Positions 35,501 to 47,500 of a stretch of 64,000 nt of DNA are shown in pieces (the first letter of the stretch is position 1; each line of letters starts with the position of its first letter). The stretch spans positions 14,782,575-14,846,574 of the forward strand of contig OX393576.1 of the NCBI GenBank assembly GCA_947652605.1, in the 5' to 3' direction. Source of the stretch: Elmis aenea (Eukaryota > Arthropoda > Insecta > Coleoptera > Elmidae). Under the pieces are notes generated by a model that made no database searches, was not told where the DNA came from, and was given only the letters and a program-made list of their open reading frames with translations. The position numbers and the translations under genes were made by a program.

Positions 35501-38500
35501 TCAATAATTTGTTTCAATTTTTATATATGTTTGGTTTTTTAGGGTATGCCTGGACTTAAAGGAGAGACTGGACCAATTGGTCCACTTGGACCAGCAGGCG
35601 ATAAAGGTCAACAAGGTGAAATCGGAAAAGATGGTATACCTGGTCCTGAAGGTCGCAAAGGACCTCTTGGCCCTCCGGGTGCAGGTGGCGCAAAAGGTGA
35701 ACGAGGAGAGCCTGGGCCTCTTGGTCCAGGTGGACGTGATGGTTTACCGGGTCTCAGAGGTCTACCTGGTCCACCAGGCCCAGTAGGTACACCAGGAGAA
35801 GATGGGGATAAGGGTGATATTGGACCACCCGGAGAAAAAGGATTTAAAGGTTCTAGAGGAGAAACTGTGAGTTATGCAAATATCTACTAAAATATCATTT
35901 ATAAAGAATTAATTTGCAAGGGTCCAGTTGGAAGTCCTGGAGCACAAGGACTTAGAGGGGAACCTGGACCTTTAGGACCTATAGGTGAACGAGGTCTTCA
36001 AGGAGAAATTGGAAGACAAGGATCTAAGGGAGAGGATGGTCCGCTAGGTGTAGCAGGTCCATCTGGACCTGCCGGACCACAAGGTCTACCTGGACCACCA
36101 GGTGTTAAGGGAGAAATAGGTGATTTTGGACAAAAAGGACCAATTGGACCCGCTGGTGCACCGGGTGAACCTGGTCCAAGAGGTACCAAAGGTATTGAAG
36201 GTCCACCCGGTTCAACAGGCCCCGAAGGCTTACAAGGTTTAAAGGGAGAATCTGGAAATCCTGGTCCCGTTGGTTCACCTGGGGAAGATGGAAAACATGT
36301 AAAAAGCACTTCGCAATAATTTTTTAACAGGCAATATTAATTTATGATTTATAGGGTGATCGTGGCGCTCCTGGACCTAAAGGTGAAGAAGGTAAGAGTG
36401 GGGTTCAAGGATCACCAGGTCCTAGAGGTTCTGTAGGACCCGAAGGGCCCAAAGGAGCTGCAGGACCACCAGGATTTCCTGGTACAACAGGTGAACCTGG
36501 ACTACCTGGCGAAAAGGGTGAGCCTGGAAAAGATGGTGCTGATGGAAGACAGGGTGAAGCTGGATCTCCTGGTGAGATGGGACCGGTCGGAAAAATGGGA
36601 CCTGTTGGACCACCTGGCAAGCCAGTACTGTGACAAATTTTCAAATATCTTTTTATAATTCTATTTTTCTTTTTTATTTGCATTAAAAAAAAAATTAAGT
36701 TGCCTAGTTCCGCAATCTGCCCATTACCAATAAGCTTTTATAATAATAATATTTAGTAATTTACATATTTTTCAAAAATTAAATAAGACAGATTTTATTT
36801 ACTAAATAAAACGTTGTACATATTTAAAATTATAGAGTTTTAATTTTATTGCAGGGCCACGAAGGACCAGCAGGATTACAAGGCAGTACCGGAATACCAG
36901 GAGATAAAGGTGACAGAGGTTCACAAGGACCTCTGGGTTTGCAGGGCCCTGAAGGACCTCAAGGTCTTCCTGGTCCGCAAGGATTAAATGGTTTAAGAGG
37001 ATCACCAGGCCCAGCGGTAAATAAAGATCATAATTAATAATCTTTATTTCGCTACTATATTTTTAGGGAGACGTAGGTCCACCAGGTAAAGCCGGGGCTG
37101 CTGGGTTACTAGGAAAAGTGGGCGAATCTGGTCCTAAAGGTCAAAAAGGTGACAGGGGAAGAAGAGGTATTAAAGGACATAGAGGAGAAATCGGCATTCC
37201 TGGCCTTAAAGGAGACCCTGGTGAAAAGGGAGAACAAGGACCGAAAGGTCCCACGGGAATTGATGGAAAAAAGGGAGAAATAGTAAATACAATATTGTAG
37301 TTTTTTAAAATTACTTCAATGCTAATATTTTTAAGGGCCCAATAGGACCAGTAGGACAAAAAGGTAATGATGGTCCTCAAGGACTTCCGGGAATGGAAGG
37401 ACCACTAGGACCAAAAGGATCAGAAGGTCCCACTGGTAACAAAGGAGATCCTGGTCCACCCGGCCAACCTGGTCCACCTGGTCCTCCTGCAGAAATGCCC
37501 TTGCTTCCACCTGAATTACTTTTTCAACATGAACTTTCAAGAAATCGTAGGAGCATAGAAGACATTATGTAAGCAGCAATATTTAAATTGAATTTTATAA
37601 ATTAAATGTCATATTTATAGGACGGAATATGAGGATGATATAATATCTGTTAAAACAGATAGTAAAAAAGATAACAAGGATAGCAAAGATCAAGAAGAAA
37701 ACACAACAACTCACAAAGAAGATGGTCTTAAATTTTTAGACATGTACAGCAGTATTTATGGAATGCGTCAAGATTTAGAACGTGTTAGAAAACCCCTTGG
37801 CACGAGAGAAAATCCTGTTCGATCATGTCGTGATTTATATTATGGACATCCTCAATTTTTAGATGGTATAGTAATGTAATTTAACTGGTACATAACTTGA
37901 CTTGTATTATTTTAGGCTGGTACTGGATCGATCCAAATTTAGGCATGCCTGATGATGCAGTTCATGTGTTTTGTAACATCACAGGTGGAGGAGAGACGTG
38001 TGTTTTTCCTGATGTTCATAGTTCGCAAATGCCTAATATTCCTTGGCGTAAAGAAAGCAACAAAAATGATTGGTACTCAAACCTCAGAGGAGGCTTCAAG
38101 GTACGCTCCAATATCACTTTCTTATTGACTATTTACTGTTTTTTAAATATATTGCAGATAACATATGAAACAATAGGAACTGTACAAATGACTTTCTTAA
38201 GATTATTAGCGCAAGAGGCGTATCAGAATTTCACTTATACCTGTATAAATAGCGCCGCTTGGTACAATACAAAAACGTACAAATATGACATGGCCGTCAA
38301 ATTACGAGGAGAAAATGAACAAGAATTTTCGCACAATACGAACAAACCATTTGTAATAACTGACGGATGCAAAACGAGAAAAAGCAAGAGTGAAACCATA
38401 TTTGAAATTCGTACAAGAAGATTAAATCAACTTCCAATCATAGACTTTTACCCTATTGATTACGGAATGCCTAATCAAGCGTTTGGTTTTTCTGTTGGAC

Positions 38501-38517
38501 CTGTGTGTTTTAAATGA
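23487..38517 (+). CDS. Fibrillar (clade-B-like) collagen alpha chain, 25 coding exons
   Basis: The product is a secreted chain of an extracellular-matrix fibrillar procollagen. Exons: 23487-23583, 29669-29893, 29949-30105, 30950-31112, 31165-31375, 31437-31604, 31732-31865, 31917-32138, 32191-32265, 32329-32439, 32505-32765, 32972-33169, 33221-33526, 33579-33740, 33793-34044, 35237-35488, 35543-35866, 35921-36298, 36355-36624, 36855-37016, 37067-37282, 37336-37568, 37621-37865, 37916-38100, 38158-38517. They sum to 5,367 nt, an open frame of 1,788 codons plus stop with consistent phases. Order: signal peptide (1-32), TSPN domain (about 33-240), Gly/Ser/acidic spacer, minor helix of 14 triplets, main helix 489-1499 (337 triplets), C-telopeptide with a furin-like site, COLFI domain to 1788. 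The TSPN-plus-COLFI layout matches the collagen V/XI branch. Two introns use GC donors. The first exon is the least certain. Confidence 0.9.
25509..26243. pseudogene. Rearranged mariner transposase relic in collagen intron 1
   Basis: On the plus strand the fragments [12 protein letters not shown] (about 25,754) and [12 protein letters not shown] followed by SHVTPES and SMEWT (about 25,885-25,975) match the order of mariner transposases, with stops and deletions. At the left end (about 25,600-25,720) the minus strand reads like a mariner C-terminus, with [15 protein letters not shown] and a stop. The 3' part is therefore inverted relative to the middle. The ends CAAGGTAT and CACCCTG with TA on each side may be its termini. 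It is dead. Confidence 0.6.
26244..29668. other. Rest of collagen intron 1
   Basis: No exon or gene is recognised. GGGCCC-rich words at 26,935-27,260 suggest an eroded DNA transposon. A GAGTCGG-rich patch at about 28,088-28,200 resembles the hAT-like element at 53,609-53,841. The 60-100-codon frames show no domains. Confidence 0.4.
28088..28200. repeat. GAGTCGG-rich repeat fragment
   Basis: It starts CAGGGATGATGATTCGGAGT and repeats GAGTCGG / AAGTCGG words, ending near a CCGACTC motif. The wording is shared with 53,609-53,841, so it is probably a fragment of the same hAT-like family. The right end is unclear. Confidence 0.35.
29669..31375 (+). CDS. Collagen exons 2-5: TSPN (laminin-G-like) N-propeptide domain
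   Basis: Exons 29669-29893, 29949-30105, 30950-31112 and 31165-31375 encode residues about 33-285. Family hallmarks seen: an [21 protein letters not shown] stretch (compare the FP-GFP-DFS motif of TSPN domains), then [19 protein letters not shown], an IVDCK beta-strand and the closing [19 protein letters not shown]. Four cysteines (GRC, VDC, ELC, TDC) fit the usual two disulfides. The domain is followed by a Gly/Ser-rich tail. In the family this propeptide region controls fibril diameter; here that is inference. Confidence 0.85.
31437..32265 (+). CDS. Collagen exons 6-9: variable spacer and minor triple helix
   Basis: Exons 31437-31604, 31732-31865, 31917-32138 and 32191-32265. The first two encode Gly/Ser- and Glu-rich low-complexity sequence. 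The third ends with 14 Gly-X-Y triplets (from [10 protein letters not shown] to GPPGHV), the minor helix. The fourth gives a short non-collagenous hinge ([19 protein letters not shown]). The acidic variable region followed by a minor helix is the layout of alpha chains of collagens V and XI. Confidence 0.85.
32329..37498 (+). CDS. Collagen exons 10-22: main triple helix
   Basis: Thirteen exons encode 337 consecutive Gly-X-Y triplets (1,011 residues) with no interruption, close to the 338 of vertebrate fibrillar chains. Every intron between helix exons is phase 0 and precedes a Gly codon, and all complete helix exons are multiples of 9 bp (six are multiples of 54 bp). GFPGER lies at helix residues 499-504 (35,453-35,470). 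GIKGHR, a lysine cross-link context in vertebrate chains, lies at helix 922-927. Introns after 32,439 and 32,765 start with GC. The 1.2-kb intron 34,045-35,236 contains a foldback element. Confidence 0.92.
34067..34817. mobile_element. Foldback element in a collagen intron, TA-flanked (751 bp)
   Basis: The ends are CAGTGTGGCTGGTTTTTCAT and its near-complement ATGAAAAATCAGCCACACTG, with TA duplications. The arms continue inward through the CCAGCTTATATCTGCTGAAA stretch and an ACCCTGTATATTTTTACAGA stretch with its mirror. It lies in the intron between helix exons 33,793-34,044 and 35,237-35,488 and leaves both splice sites intact. Confidence 0.8.
37499..38517 (+). CDS. Collagen C-telopeptide, furin-like site and COLFI propeptide
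   Basis: The end of exon 22 and exons 37621-37865, 37916-38100 and 38158-38517 encode the last 289 residues. [13 protein letters not shown] follows the helix, then RNRR|S (37,540-37,551), a furin-type site. A Lys/Asp-rich linker and the COLFI trimerisation domain (CRDL..., [35 protein letters not shown]) follow. Only six cysteines are present: the positions of vertebrate Cys2 and Cys3, which make interchain bonds, are Gly and Met. The stop is TGA at 38,515-38,517. Confidence 0.92.
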
Positions 38518-38541
38518 GCACAAAATTGATAAAACTGAATT

Positions 38542-38547
38542 AATAAA
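38542..38547 (+). terminator. Probable polyadenylation signal of the collagen gene
   Basis: AATAAA, directly followed by a second overlapping AATAAA, lies 25 bp after the collagen stop. Such a short 3' UTR is plausible; further A/T-rich alternatives occur downstream. Confidence 0.5.
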
Positions 38548-38559
38548 TAAATTAGTTTA

Positions 38560-41480
38560 CTCTATTATAGTGGCTAAGTATGATATTTTTTAAACATCTT
38601 GTTATTATAGCACCTATTTATAATTAGACTAAGAAGAATGTACATATTTTTTATATTATTGCGAACCAACACTGCCATTTGTAGTTATTTTAAGATAAGG
38701 TCGTGTACAGTAATTGTAATCAAATATATTTTTATATTATTGTTACACATTATTGATCTTAGTAGTAGTACTACTTTCAGACAGCAAAATATAACGATAT
38801 TCGTCTTAAAACTTACGAAAATGCATATTGAGCTGAATTTGAAAACTAACTTTATTGTTATTCTGTGTTTAACGTGCCTAAAACTATTTACATGCAGCAA
38901 ATACGGAATTCAATAAATAATGTGCCATTTCCGCCGGGTAAAGCTGTATAAATGTTTACTAACAACTGCTTGCGAATCTACCGGGGGGTGCAACTAAATT
39001 TTCGATTTTGTATTGGTTATTGAACTTCTAAATTCGATTGTATCATTTTAGTCATAAAACGTCATATTTTGAACAATTTTAGTGTTAAATTACTTTTCCG
39101 GTTAAACCGGAAGATATCTGAAATGTAATTTTTACTAGCACTCTGCTTTTATTTCTGCGTATTTGCATTATTTATCAAATTTTCGCAACAACGATGTGAC
39201 ATAAGTAGTCATTGGTTGTAATTTAGAAAAAGTGGGAAACCCAAAATGGCTTACGTTTTCAAAAAATCAGATTAGGCGTTGACTTAGCAACATTAATTTC
39301 TATTACACTACAGGCACATCAATAAAAGTTTTATACATATGTGAAAACATCGTCATTTTGAGCTATAATTCAATTTCATATTTTAAAAAAGGCAAAAAAT
39401 AAACGGTTTTAAGTTATTTGTTTTAACCCAGCTTATCCGATTTAATCGGATTCTTAAATTTAAGCGAAGCAAGAACGAACATTATGTACACACGGTTTGC
39501 CTTCGTATTTTAGCACAGCGTCTCTTTGCATTACTTCTTGCTACACGGCTTGTGATCGTGGGCGCCTTACAACATTAACAAACCTTTCATTAAGGTTGTT
39601 GTATGTCATTCCAATAGCAGAGGAACGTTTATATGCGTCACGAGAAAATTAGGATAAGTAAAGTAGTAAAGCAAAGGTTTTAAGACGATCACAAATTCAC
39701 AAACATTTAAAGCAATGTTACACAATATTTTTGATACCAACAAAAATCGCGTCCTCTAACGAATACCATTAAAAACTATCAACTCGAACTCAGCTATATT
39801 TCTTTCGCGATACGTAGCATAAAAGAAAAAATTCGAATTCGAGATTTCGGCGGATTTATACTTTTTGAGGTCCCCTAAACACATTTTGACTATTAATTAT
39901 AAATGGATAAACTGATGTGGCCAACAAATGACTTTTGCCCTACATTGTGGTCGTTCGTGAGTGTTTGTGTATTTTTGTGTATTATAGTAAAAGTTTAATG
40001 TGCCACTCTAGAAATTTTATAAATATAATACCTATAATAAATAACGTTTAAAAGTTTAAACTCATTTTCCCAAAAATGTTCCCGTGTATGTGTAAATTTT
40101 TAATGCACGATTGAATGTATACTTTAATTCTTTATCAAAATCGATAAAAAGTATACTATGTAATCTTTAAAAAAAGTTGACTTCGCCAGATACATTTCAT
40201 TGTTGAAAAGAAAAACACGTCATTTTATAGGAAATATCCTGCGATTTACAAAAAATACGGTTTATAGTGGGTTCCTCTGCAAATAACAGAGTTATAGGGG
40301 TGCCACAGTCAAACTGAATCATCCACCCGGTATATAATATTTCTACTTTTGAAGTGAATGAAATTTAAAAAAAAATAATTAAAATAAAGTCAATGCATAT
40401 CAAACACAAGAAACAATTTTACTTAAAACATAATTTTCTTAGATTATATATTTTTTTTTAGTAAAATTCCTCAAAAACGGTAACAACACGTTTTTCATTA
40501 TATGTATTTTTGTCACCAACACCATGTATTTGTATTTTTCAAGTAGTGTAGGCACGGATAAAAATAGTTTTAAAAAAAATTGTTTCAGAAAATCTTTAGA
40601 GCCGGTCCTGCCAAATATCCTCGCACACTGCCACGTATTCTGGGCAATATAATGCTGATACTAGGTACGTCATAATTTAGCAGAAAGAAAGCTATCAGTT
40701 CAGTTTACGCGAGAAAGCGAAATAGCTAAAAATACTATTGTATTTACGAACACTATTTAAAAATCACACGTACATATACCGCCATCTTACTTTTATTATA
40801 ACAATGTTCGTATAGGTTTACTCTATGTTAACAGATTTGTCTACGTAGGGTCAAATACATTAGAACAAAGTCGAAGCTAGTTGCAGTTTTGTAAATTATT
40901 TAACCAGCACAAATGTTTAAACCGCTGTTGTTGTGTTTTATAATATATTACTAGTTTTTTTTGTACCTGAATTAATTTGATGAACTCTGGAGTTTATTAA
41001 TTTTGTTGTAAACCTGTTCAGCTGTTTGGTATAAGTGGGTAAAATGAAAGTCACTGCAATGATCAATGTTTCGTGATCGTGTAACTGTACAAACAAGGAC
41101 TAAATTATCTATAAGAAAGGTAAATATCATATATATTTGTGAATTAAGTGCATATCAGTTTAATTTATTAGTGAAAAGTATATAATTCAGTACGATTCAA
41201 GTATCCATACAATGTTCATAGTTGTAACATATGTGTGTCCATTTCCTGTCAAATAGATGTACCTTTGTTAATATATTAATAAATAAGACTGTGCAATAAC
41301 TGTTTAATGTCGTGACACAATTAGTGAACTTAATTTAAAGGGACAGAGTGAAAATGTTGACGTTTTAAAAAGTGAGGTTAATTTATTCCCTTTGACATAA
41401 TGACGTGTTCAAGGTGTATTGGATAGGTCTTTTCTATTTATTATTTGATTTTATTGGATTTTATAAAAGTAGGTTAAACA
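38560..41480. other. Intergenic region between collagen and Sec16
   Basis: No gene is recognised. A truncated foldback arm ends at 40,330. TCAGTTCAGTT at 40,695-40,705 resembles an insect initiator and AAAG|GTAAAT at 41,119 could be a 5' UTR donor, with TAAAAG at 41,469 as acceptor just before the Sec16 start codon. These are suggestions only. Confidence 0.35.
40140..40330. mobile_element. Truncated arm of the CCGGGTGATTCAG foldback family
   Basis: The end reads GTTATAGGGGTGCCACAGTC, then AAACTGAATCATCCACCCGG, followed by TA. It matches the right end of the element at 45,029-45,970 apart from a small insertion. The upstream AAGTATACTATGTAATCTTT stretch corresponds to its interior. No opposite arm is present. 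Confidence 0.5.
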
Positions 41481-41579
41481 ATGTCCTGGATTAAAAGGCG
41501 AGGACAGGCAACCAGCCCCAACGCTTCTACAGGTCCACCCGTCCAAATGTACAATCCTAATCAACATTCCAATTTACAT
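41481..41579 (+). CDS. Sec16: Sec16 exon 1
   Basis: Thirty-three codons from ATG ([18 protein letters not shown]...), ending in phase 0 before GTGAGT. The [12 protein letters not shown] start is typical of Sec16 proteins, which supports this start codon. Confidence 0.9.
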
Positions 41580-44500
41580 GTGAGTAATGCAGTGATTGCA
41601 ATTTTAACTGAGATCTATAGAATTCTTTACAATTTTTATATATTTAACAATGTTTAGTGGTACTTAAAATTATATAGAAAGTTTTATTAATTTTACCATA
41701 AATACATAAACCTGAAAATCAGTAGTTTTTCGTTATGTACCAACAGGGTTCGTAAATTTTATTGAATACGTATTGTAAGTTTTGTATGTATATTTACATG
41801 CTTTTATTGATACAAATAATATTTTTATTTGTAGAGTCAGTGGCAACAACAAGACCTACAAGCACCTGTTAGCAACTGGTATAACCAAACCCAGCCAAAC
41901 CAAAATAAATCATACCCACAACCTCAACAACAAAGTAATTATTGGCAACAACCCTACAATCCAGCAACTCAACCGACTCAAAACCAAAATACAGCAACAT
42001 ATAATCAGTATAGTCAGGGTCCTACAGGCTTTTATCAAAATCCAGGCTACGAACAGCAAAATCCACAGGCGTATAACTACAACAAATCGTATGAGCAAAC
42101 ATATAACCCTACAGAACAACAACCAAAACAACCAGAGGGTGATACTTGGAACTGGGGATGGGGAGATGAAGACAATTCAAATATTCAGTCGTTACCACCA
42201 TCAGGTACAAATATAAATCATCCAACAAATAGTGTAGCTAATGCGTTTGGAAATGATGAATCGTGGAACTGGTCATTAGATGAAGCAAATTCAACAGCTT
42301 CTAACTTAACTAATCAAAAACAAGATGGATATAATAACACAGTACCAAGTTCAGGTGTAGATAGTTTACAAAACGTGCAACATTTTAAAGATAGAAGTGA
42401 ATCGTTATTTCCGAAAATGGGCAGTTTTGCTGAAAAAAATAGTCATAGTCTTAATTCTGATGGGTCTGCGAATATGCAAGTAAAAAATATTCAAACCCCA
42501 AATGTTGGGGAAAACAAACCAACAGAAAATTATAGTTTATCACCAGACCATTTATTAACAGCAAGCAAAAACGGCAAAATTCATAATAAGATCGATCATT
42601 TAACTCCACAGTGGTCGACAGAATCGCAGATGTCACAAGATTCTTCGGATAATGTTCTGCACACGTCAGAAAGTGATAAAAGCCATGGTTTATCGCGTAG
42701 CTCAACAGTTAGTGGATCACCGATATCCGGTCACGATACAAATGTTGAAACAGCTGCGTCTGTTAACTTACAGCAACTACAGTCAAATCAACTCCCAGCT
42801 TATAGCCCAACAAATTTACAAAATGCTCAGGATCAAGTAGGTCCATATAGTAATTATTATACCGATGCTAGTACCCAAAATTACAATATTCAACACGAAA
42901 ATAGGGAAGTGTTGTCGAATCTTCGAGAAAATCAGGACGGAAAAATTAGTAAAACCAATCCAACTCCACCTCCACCCATAAAAATCCAAACACCACCTTT
43001 GTCTTCTTTACAAACAGCCGAAGATATGAAGAATCCATATAAAAGGAGTCCTGGGTTATCACACAAAGTTGCAAATAAGTTCAAGAATGAAACTCCACAG
43101 CAAAACCTTCATATGATACAACCTAACTGTCCTGTTGCTCCAAGTTCGTTTAACCAGTCGGTTAACTTGGAAACTCTGCCGGATAATTCAGAACAACCGG
43201 ATCCTTTACCTTTGCTTACTAATCAACCCGTTCGCAGCATAAGTAGAAACAAAACACCCGTACAGCAGTGGCCAGATAATAACGAGATTGCCCCCATCAA
43301 CGATCGAAATCAATATTTGGAAACTGGGCAGCTTTCGAATGTTGATTTTAACCAGCCAGAATTTAACAATCAGCTACAGGTTGAAAACATGGATCTGTTA
43401 CCTCCTCCAGGTTTAAGAAGAATGGTCTTAGGTCAGCTAGAGCAGACTGATAATAGTTTAAATAATGATAGTTTCACGGATGAGCCACCTCCTGGATTGA
43501 GCAGAATGGTTCTCGGTCAAACAGGCAGTAATTCTGCACTAATAAGAAATCCTGGAGAAACTAGTGAACTGCCCATCGGGCTTCATCGAATGGTTCCTGG
43601 GGAATCAAGTTCTCCTGAAAGCAATACATTCATGCGACCACAGGCATATACTCAAGTTAAAACGTTTAAAGAACCGGCATATTTGGAACAACAACAAGCT
43701 GCACCGTTTCAAGACGCAGCATACAGACACGAAAGTAGATTGGAAGATGACTACATTTCAGAGGCTGAACTGAATCAACCAATCACTAGCCAAACAAGAT
43801 CCGCTACAATCGGTGCAGATACACCTCCTACCGTTACAAATAATCAGCCTCTCATGTCCTCGCAATCCACAAATCGCTCAGAAACTATCGGTGCTGATAC
43901 ATCCTTATCGTATGGTGCTGTAAACTCTAACAATCGTTCATTGAGTGCCTCATCTGAAAGTCGTGTTGGTGCTGTTGGATATAGTAGTAACGTACGAAAA
44001 ACTCAAGCAGATGGTGCTAACACTTTAGACGAAACGGCCGTGGTTGATAATAACCGGAGAGACTCCGTCGAAGGTCAACCGCAAGATAACGAAATAAATA
44101 ATTTAGTAAACATAGTTCGAGATTTAACGGTAGGTGAAAACCCCACGGATAACGTTAGTGTTGGAGCAGTCGCAACGGAACGATCGAACAGGAAAACGAG
44201 TAGGCACGAAAGTACGGACAGCGAACAAGAAAGAGAAAATAGAGGCAAGTCGCCCAAAACTCACAGAGACAGGAAATATCGAGATGACGATAGGCACGAC
44301 AAGGAAAGGTTCGGAGATAAAGGTAGAACAAGATATTCACCATCTCCGGATCAATATAGGAGCAGGAAATACGAAAGAAGAAGATATCGAGACAAGCGCT
44401 ACGACGATGATACCGATTATAATAGTGATAAAGAAAGGGACAGACGGAGAGATGAAAAAGAAAGACGAGAGGATCTTGAAAGAAAGTATAGTAGCCTGAA

Positions 44501-47500
44501 AAGGGAAAAGGATAAACAAAGAAAAGATTATCGAGAAACAAATGAATATAGTAGGGAACCTCGACGACATGATAATTATTATAATCGATACGATGATGAA
44601 TATGAAGAGGTTTCAAGGTACTACTGCTGTATATTTAGTGTAACGGGAATATATTTATTCTCGTTTATTATTATAGATCTAGACCTTCAAGTCGTTCAGA
44701 TTCCATGCACGATTCTTATCGAGAGAAATCTGATCGTGAACGACGTAAAGATAAAGAACGCCATAGAAGACATCACGATCCGTATAATGCATATGCGCAG
44801 GTAAGATATTTCTTATTTCTCATTTAATTGCTACGTATTGTCGATGATCAAAATAACAATATTTTATTCTGCATAAAACATTTTTATTTACCACTTGAGT
44901 TTTGTCTTACACTTCATAATTTACTACCAATTGGAGTGGAGATGCCCATTATTTGTTTACTTTTGATTCTGTATGTAAGAAAAAACTGTAAAAAATGTAG
45001 ATTGTTATGCAGATTTTTAAAATGTATACCGGGTGATTCAGTTTGACTGTCGCACCCCTATAACTTTTTAATTATTGAAAATAACCCGAACAAACCTTAT
45101 ATTTTTGGAAACGGCCACAAATTCTCTATTAACCGATGTGCAATTGTTATCTCTACGATGACGTATGTCAATTCTGCGATAGGCAACTGTTTTTTTTTTT
45201 AAATTACATAGTACACATTTTGTTGTTGATTCGGATATAGAATTTAATTCTGAATCCGACCGTGTATCAAAAAGGTATGCTTACATAAGAAATTTTTCGA
45301 GAAAAATCAGTTCAAAGTTTATTCAAATCATAGCAAACAGTCTATTTAACATAACACAAGACGATCAAACCTTAAAAATTATACTGTAACTGTAAATGGA
45401 AATGTATTAAAAATTAATTTTTAATAAAAATAAAAACAAAAAATCAACGTCGGCATAAAAAATTAGGCTTTAATGTATTCATATTCCAAACACAGTTGTC
45501 CTCTATTTGTAACTGCTTGATTGAAATTAGAGTCTAATTTTTTTATGTCAACGTTTATTATTTGTTTTTATTGTTATTAAAAATTAATTCAATACAATTC
45601 CATTGATAGCTATAGTATAATTTTTAAGATTTGATCGTTTTTTGTTTTGTTAAATAGACTGTTTGCTATGATTTGAATAAACTTTGAACTGATTTTTCTC
45701 GAAAAATTTCTTATGTAAGCATACTTTTTTAATACATGGTCAGATTCAGAATTAAATTCTCTATCCGAATCAACAAAAAAATGTATATTATGTAATTTAA
45801 AAAAAAAAACAGTTGCCTATCGCGGATTTGACATACGTCATCGTAGAGATAACAAATGCACATCATTTAATAGGGAATTTGTCGCCGTTTCCAAATATAT
45901 AAGGTTTGTTGGGGTTATTTTCAATAATTAAAAAGTTATAAGGGTGTGACAGTCAAACTGAATCACCCGGTATAATGTAAAGTTACCCAGTGCTAGCAGC
46001 AGATACATATCAACTATGTGTAATAGCATAATGCTTATTGATTTTAAAAATTTGTTTTATAATTCCTTTAGGGCTATGGCTATGATCCCTATAATCAATA
46101 TTATCAACAATATCAGTATCAATATTATGAAAACTTAAGACGCACTAATCCACGGGCTTATGCAGAATTGTATAACAAATATTATCAACAAAATAGTGCG
46201 ACAACTGGATATGGACCTGAAGAAAGAGCATCCGTACATTCAGGACGCAGTTCAGCAAACGATGAATTGGCTAAAGAGAGGTCAGTGCCACTTTTATTAC
46301 GATATGTTTGCTTTGAATTTTTATTGGTACGAGAAAATTAATGTTTTGGTGTCCGTGTTTTGCTCTATACACAAAGTTTGTATTTACAACAGTGATTCAT
46401 TGTAAAGTGAAAGACATCAAAATGTAAATTAAAATAGAATAATCAAACTCTGAAATTACTGCAGAATTAAACAAAAAACATATGCAGTTTAGTTTCAGTT
46501 TAATTGTAATAAATGTTTCGGAGATTGATTAAATTATTTTTTTGTGAACTGTTGTGGGTTTTGTGTGTTTTTCTGTCACTTGTGCACACCTTATTCATAC
46601 ACACACTTTTTGCTTACTTTGCATCATTAGGTGCCAATGTTACACATATTTCAAACTTTACGTTAGATGATTGACATGAAGATTGGGGACTACTTTTGTT
46701 TTCTTATACGCTTACATTTTGATCCTGTATAGGTATGCTCGTCAGAGTTATTACAGCCAGACAAGTTTTCCTCACATGGGGGGCTACTACAGAGAGCCCC
46801 ACGCTCATAGTTTATTAGGCCAGTATGGCCTGGACGACTCTAGGTGAGCCCCTTTCTATCGAACGTATCTGATTATTTGTAACTACTACTTATATCTACT
46901 GTAGTGCATCTTGGGTAATTGTTACCAAAACAGTTTTTGGTATTTAAAAAAATGGTTGTGGAATTAATTACTATGGTAAAGGTACTCGTAGGAGATTATT
47001 TTGACTGAAAATTAATATTTACACAGAGTAGGTGAAGCGAAGGCGTAGAAATACTTGCTATGGACATCTGATTCATTAATTCGTTTTATGCTTTCAATAA
47101 TTTTGTGGTCACCAAAAACTTTTGTATCCATTTTGATCAATTTATCACAGTAGTGTAACCACTATAACTTCAGATATGAGGTTCTCAAGGGCCTGCAAAG
47201 TTTAAAATAAAAATTAATTTAAACCTATAGACAAAAAAAAAATGCAAGTGGAGTTTTTTTCTATTATTTTGTTTTGAGAACCAAAAATTTGTAGTTACAC
47301 GACTGATTTACAGGCATATCAATTATTTTGAATTGAAAAAATAATTATTGTATGGAACAAACATTTCTGGTTATTATGTTCATCTTGCTTTGCATGTTTA
47401 ATTTTTCATTTTCGTTTTATGCTAACACCAATTTAGTTTTTAAACAAATATATCTACGTGCTATATCTCTGTTTAAAAAAATTATACTGCATTGTTATAA

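Noticed and set aside
33540..36683. Proline-rich minus-strand frames of up to 112 codons
   Set aside because: They are reverse complements of Gly-X-Y coding exons; GGN-CCN repeats give open Pro/Gly-rich antisense frames automatically.
41782..44616. Plus-frame +144 aa and minus-frame 153 aa frames across Sec16 exon 2
   Set aside because: They overlap the conserved Sec16 frame in other registers and mirror its Gln- and Arg-rich codons.
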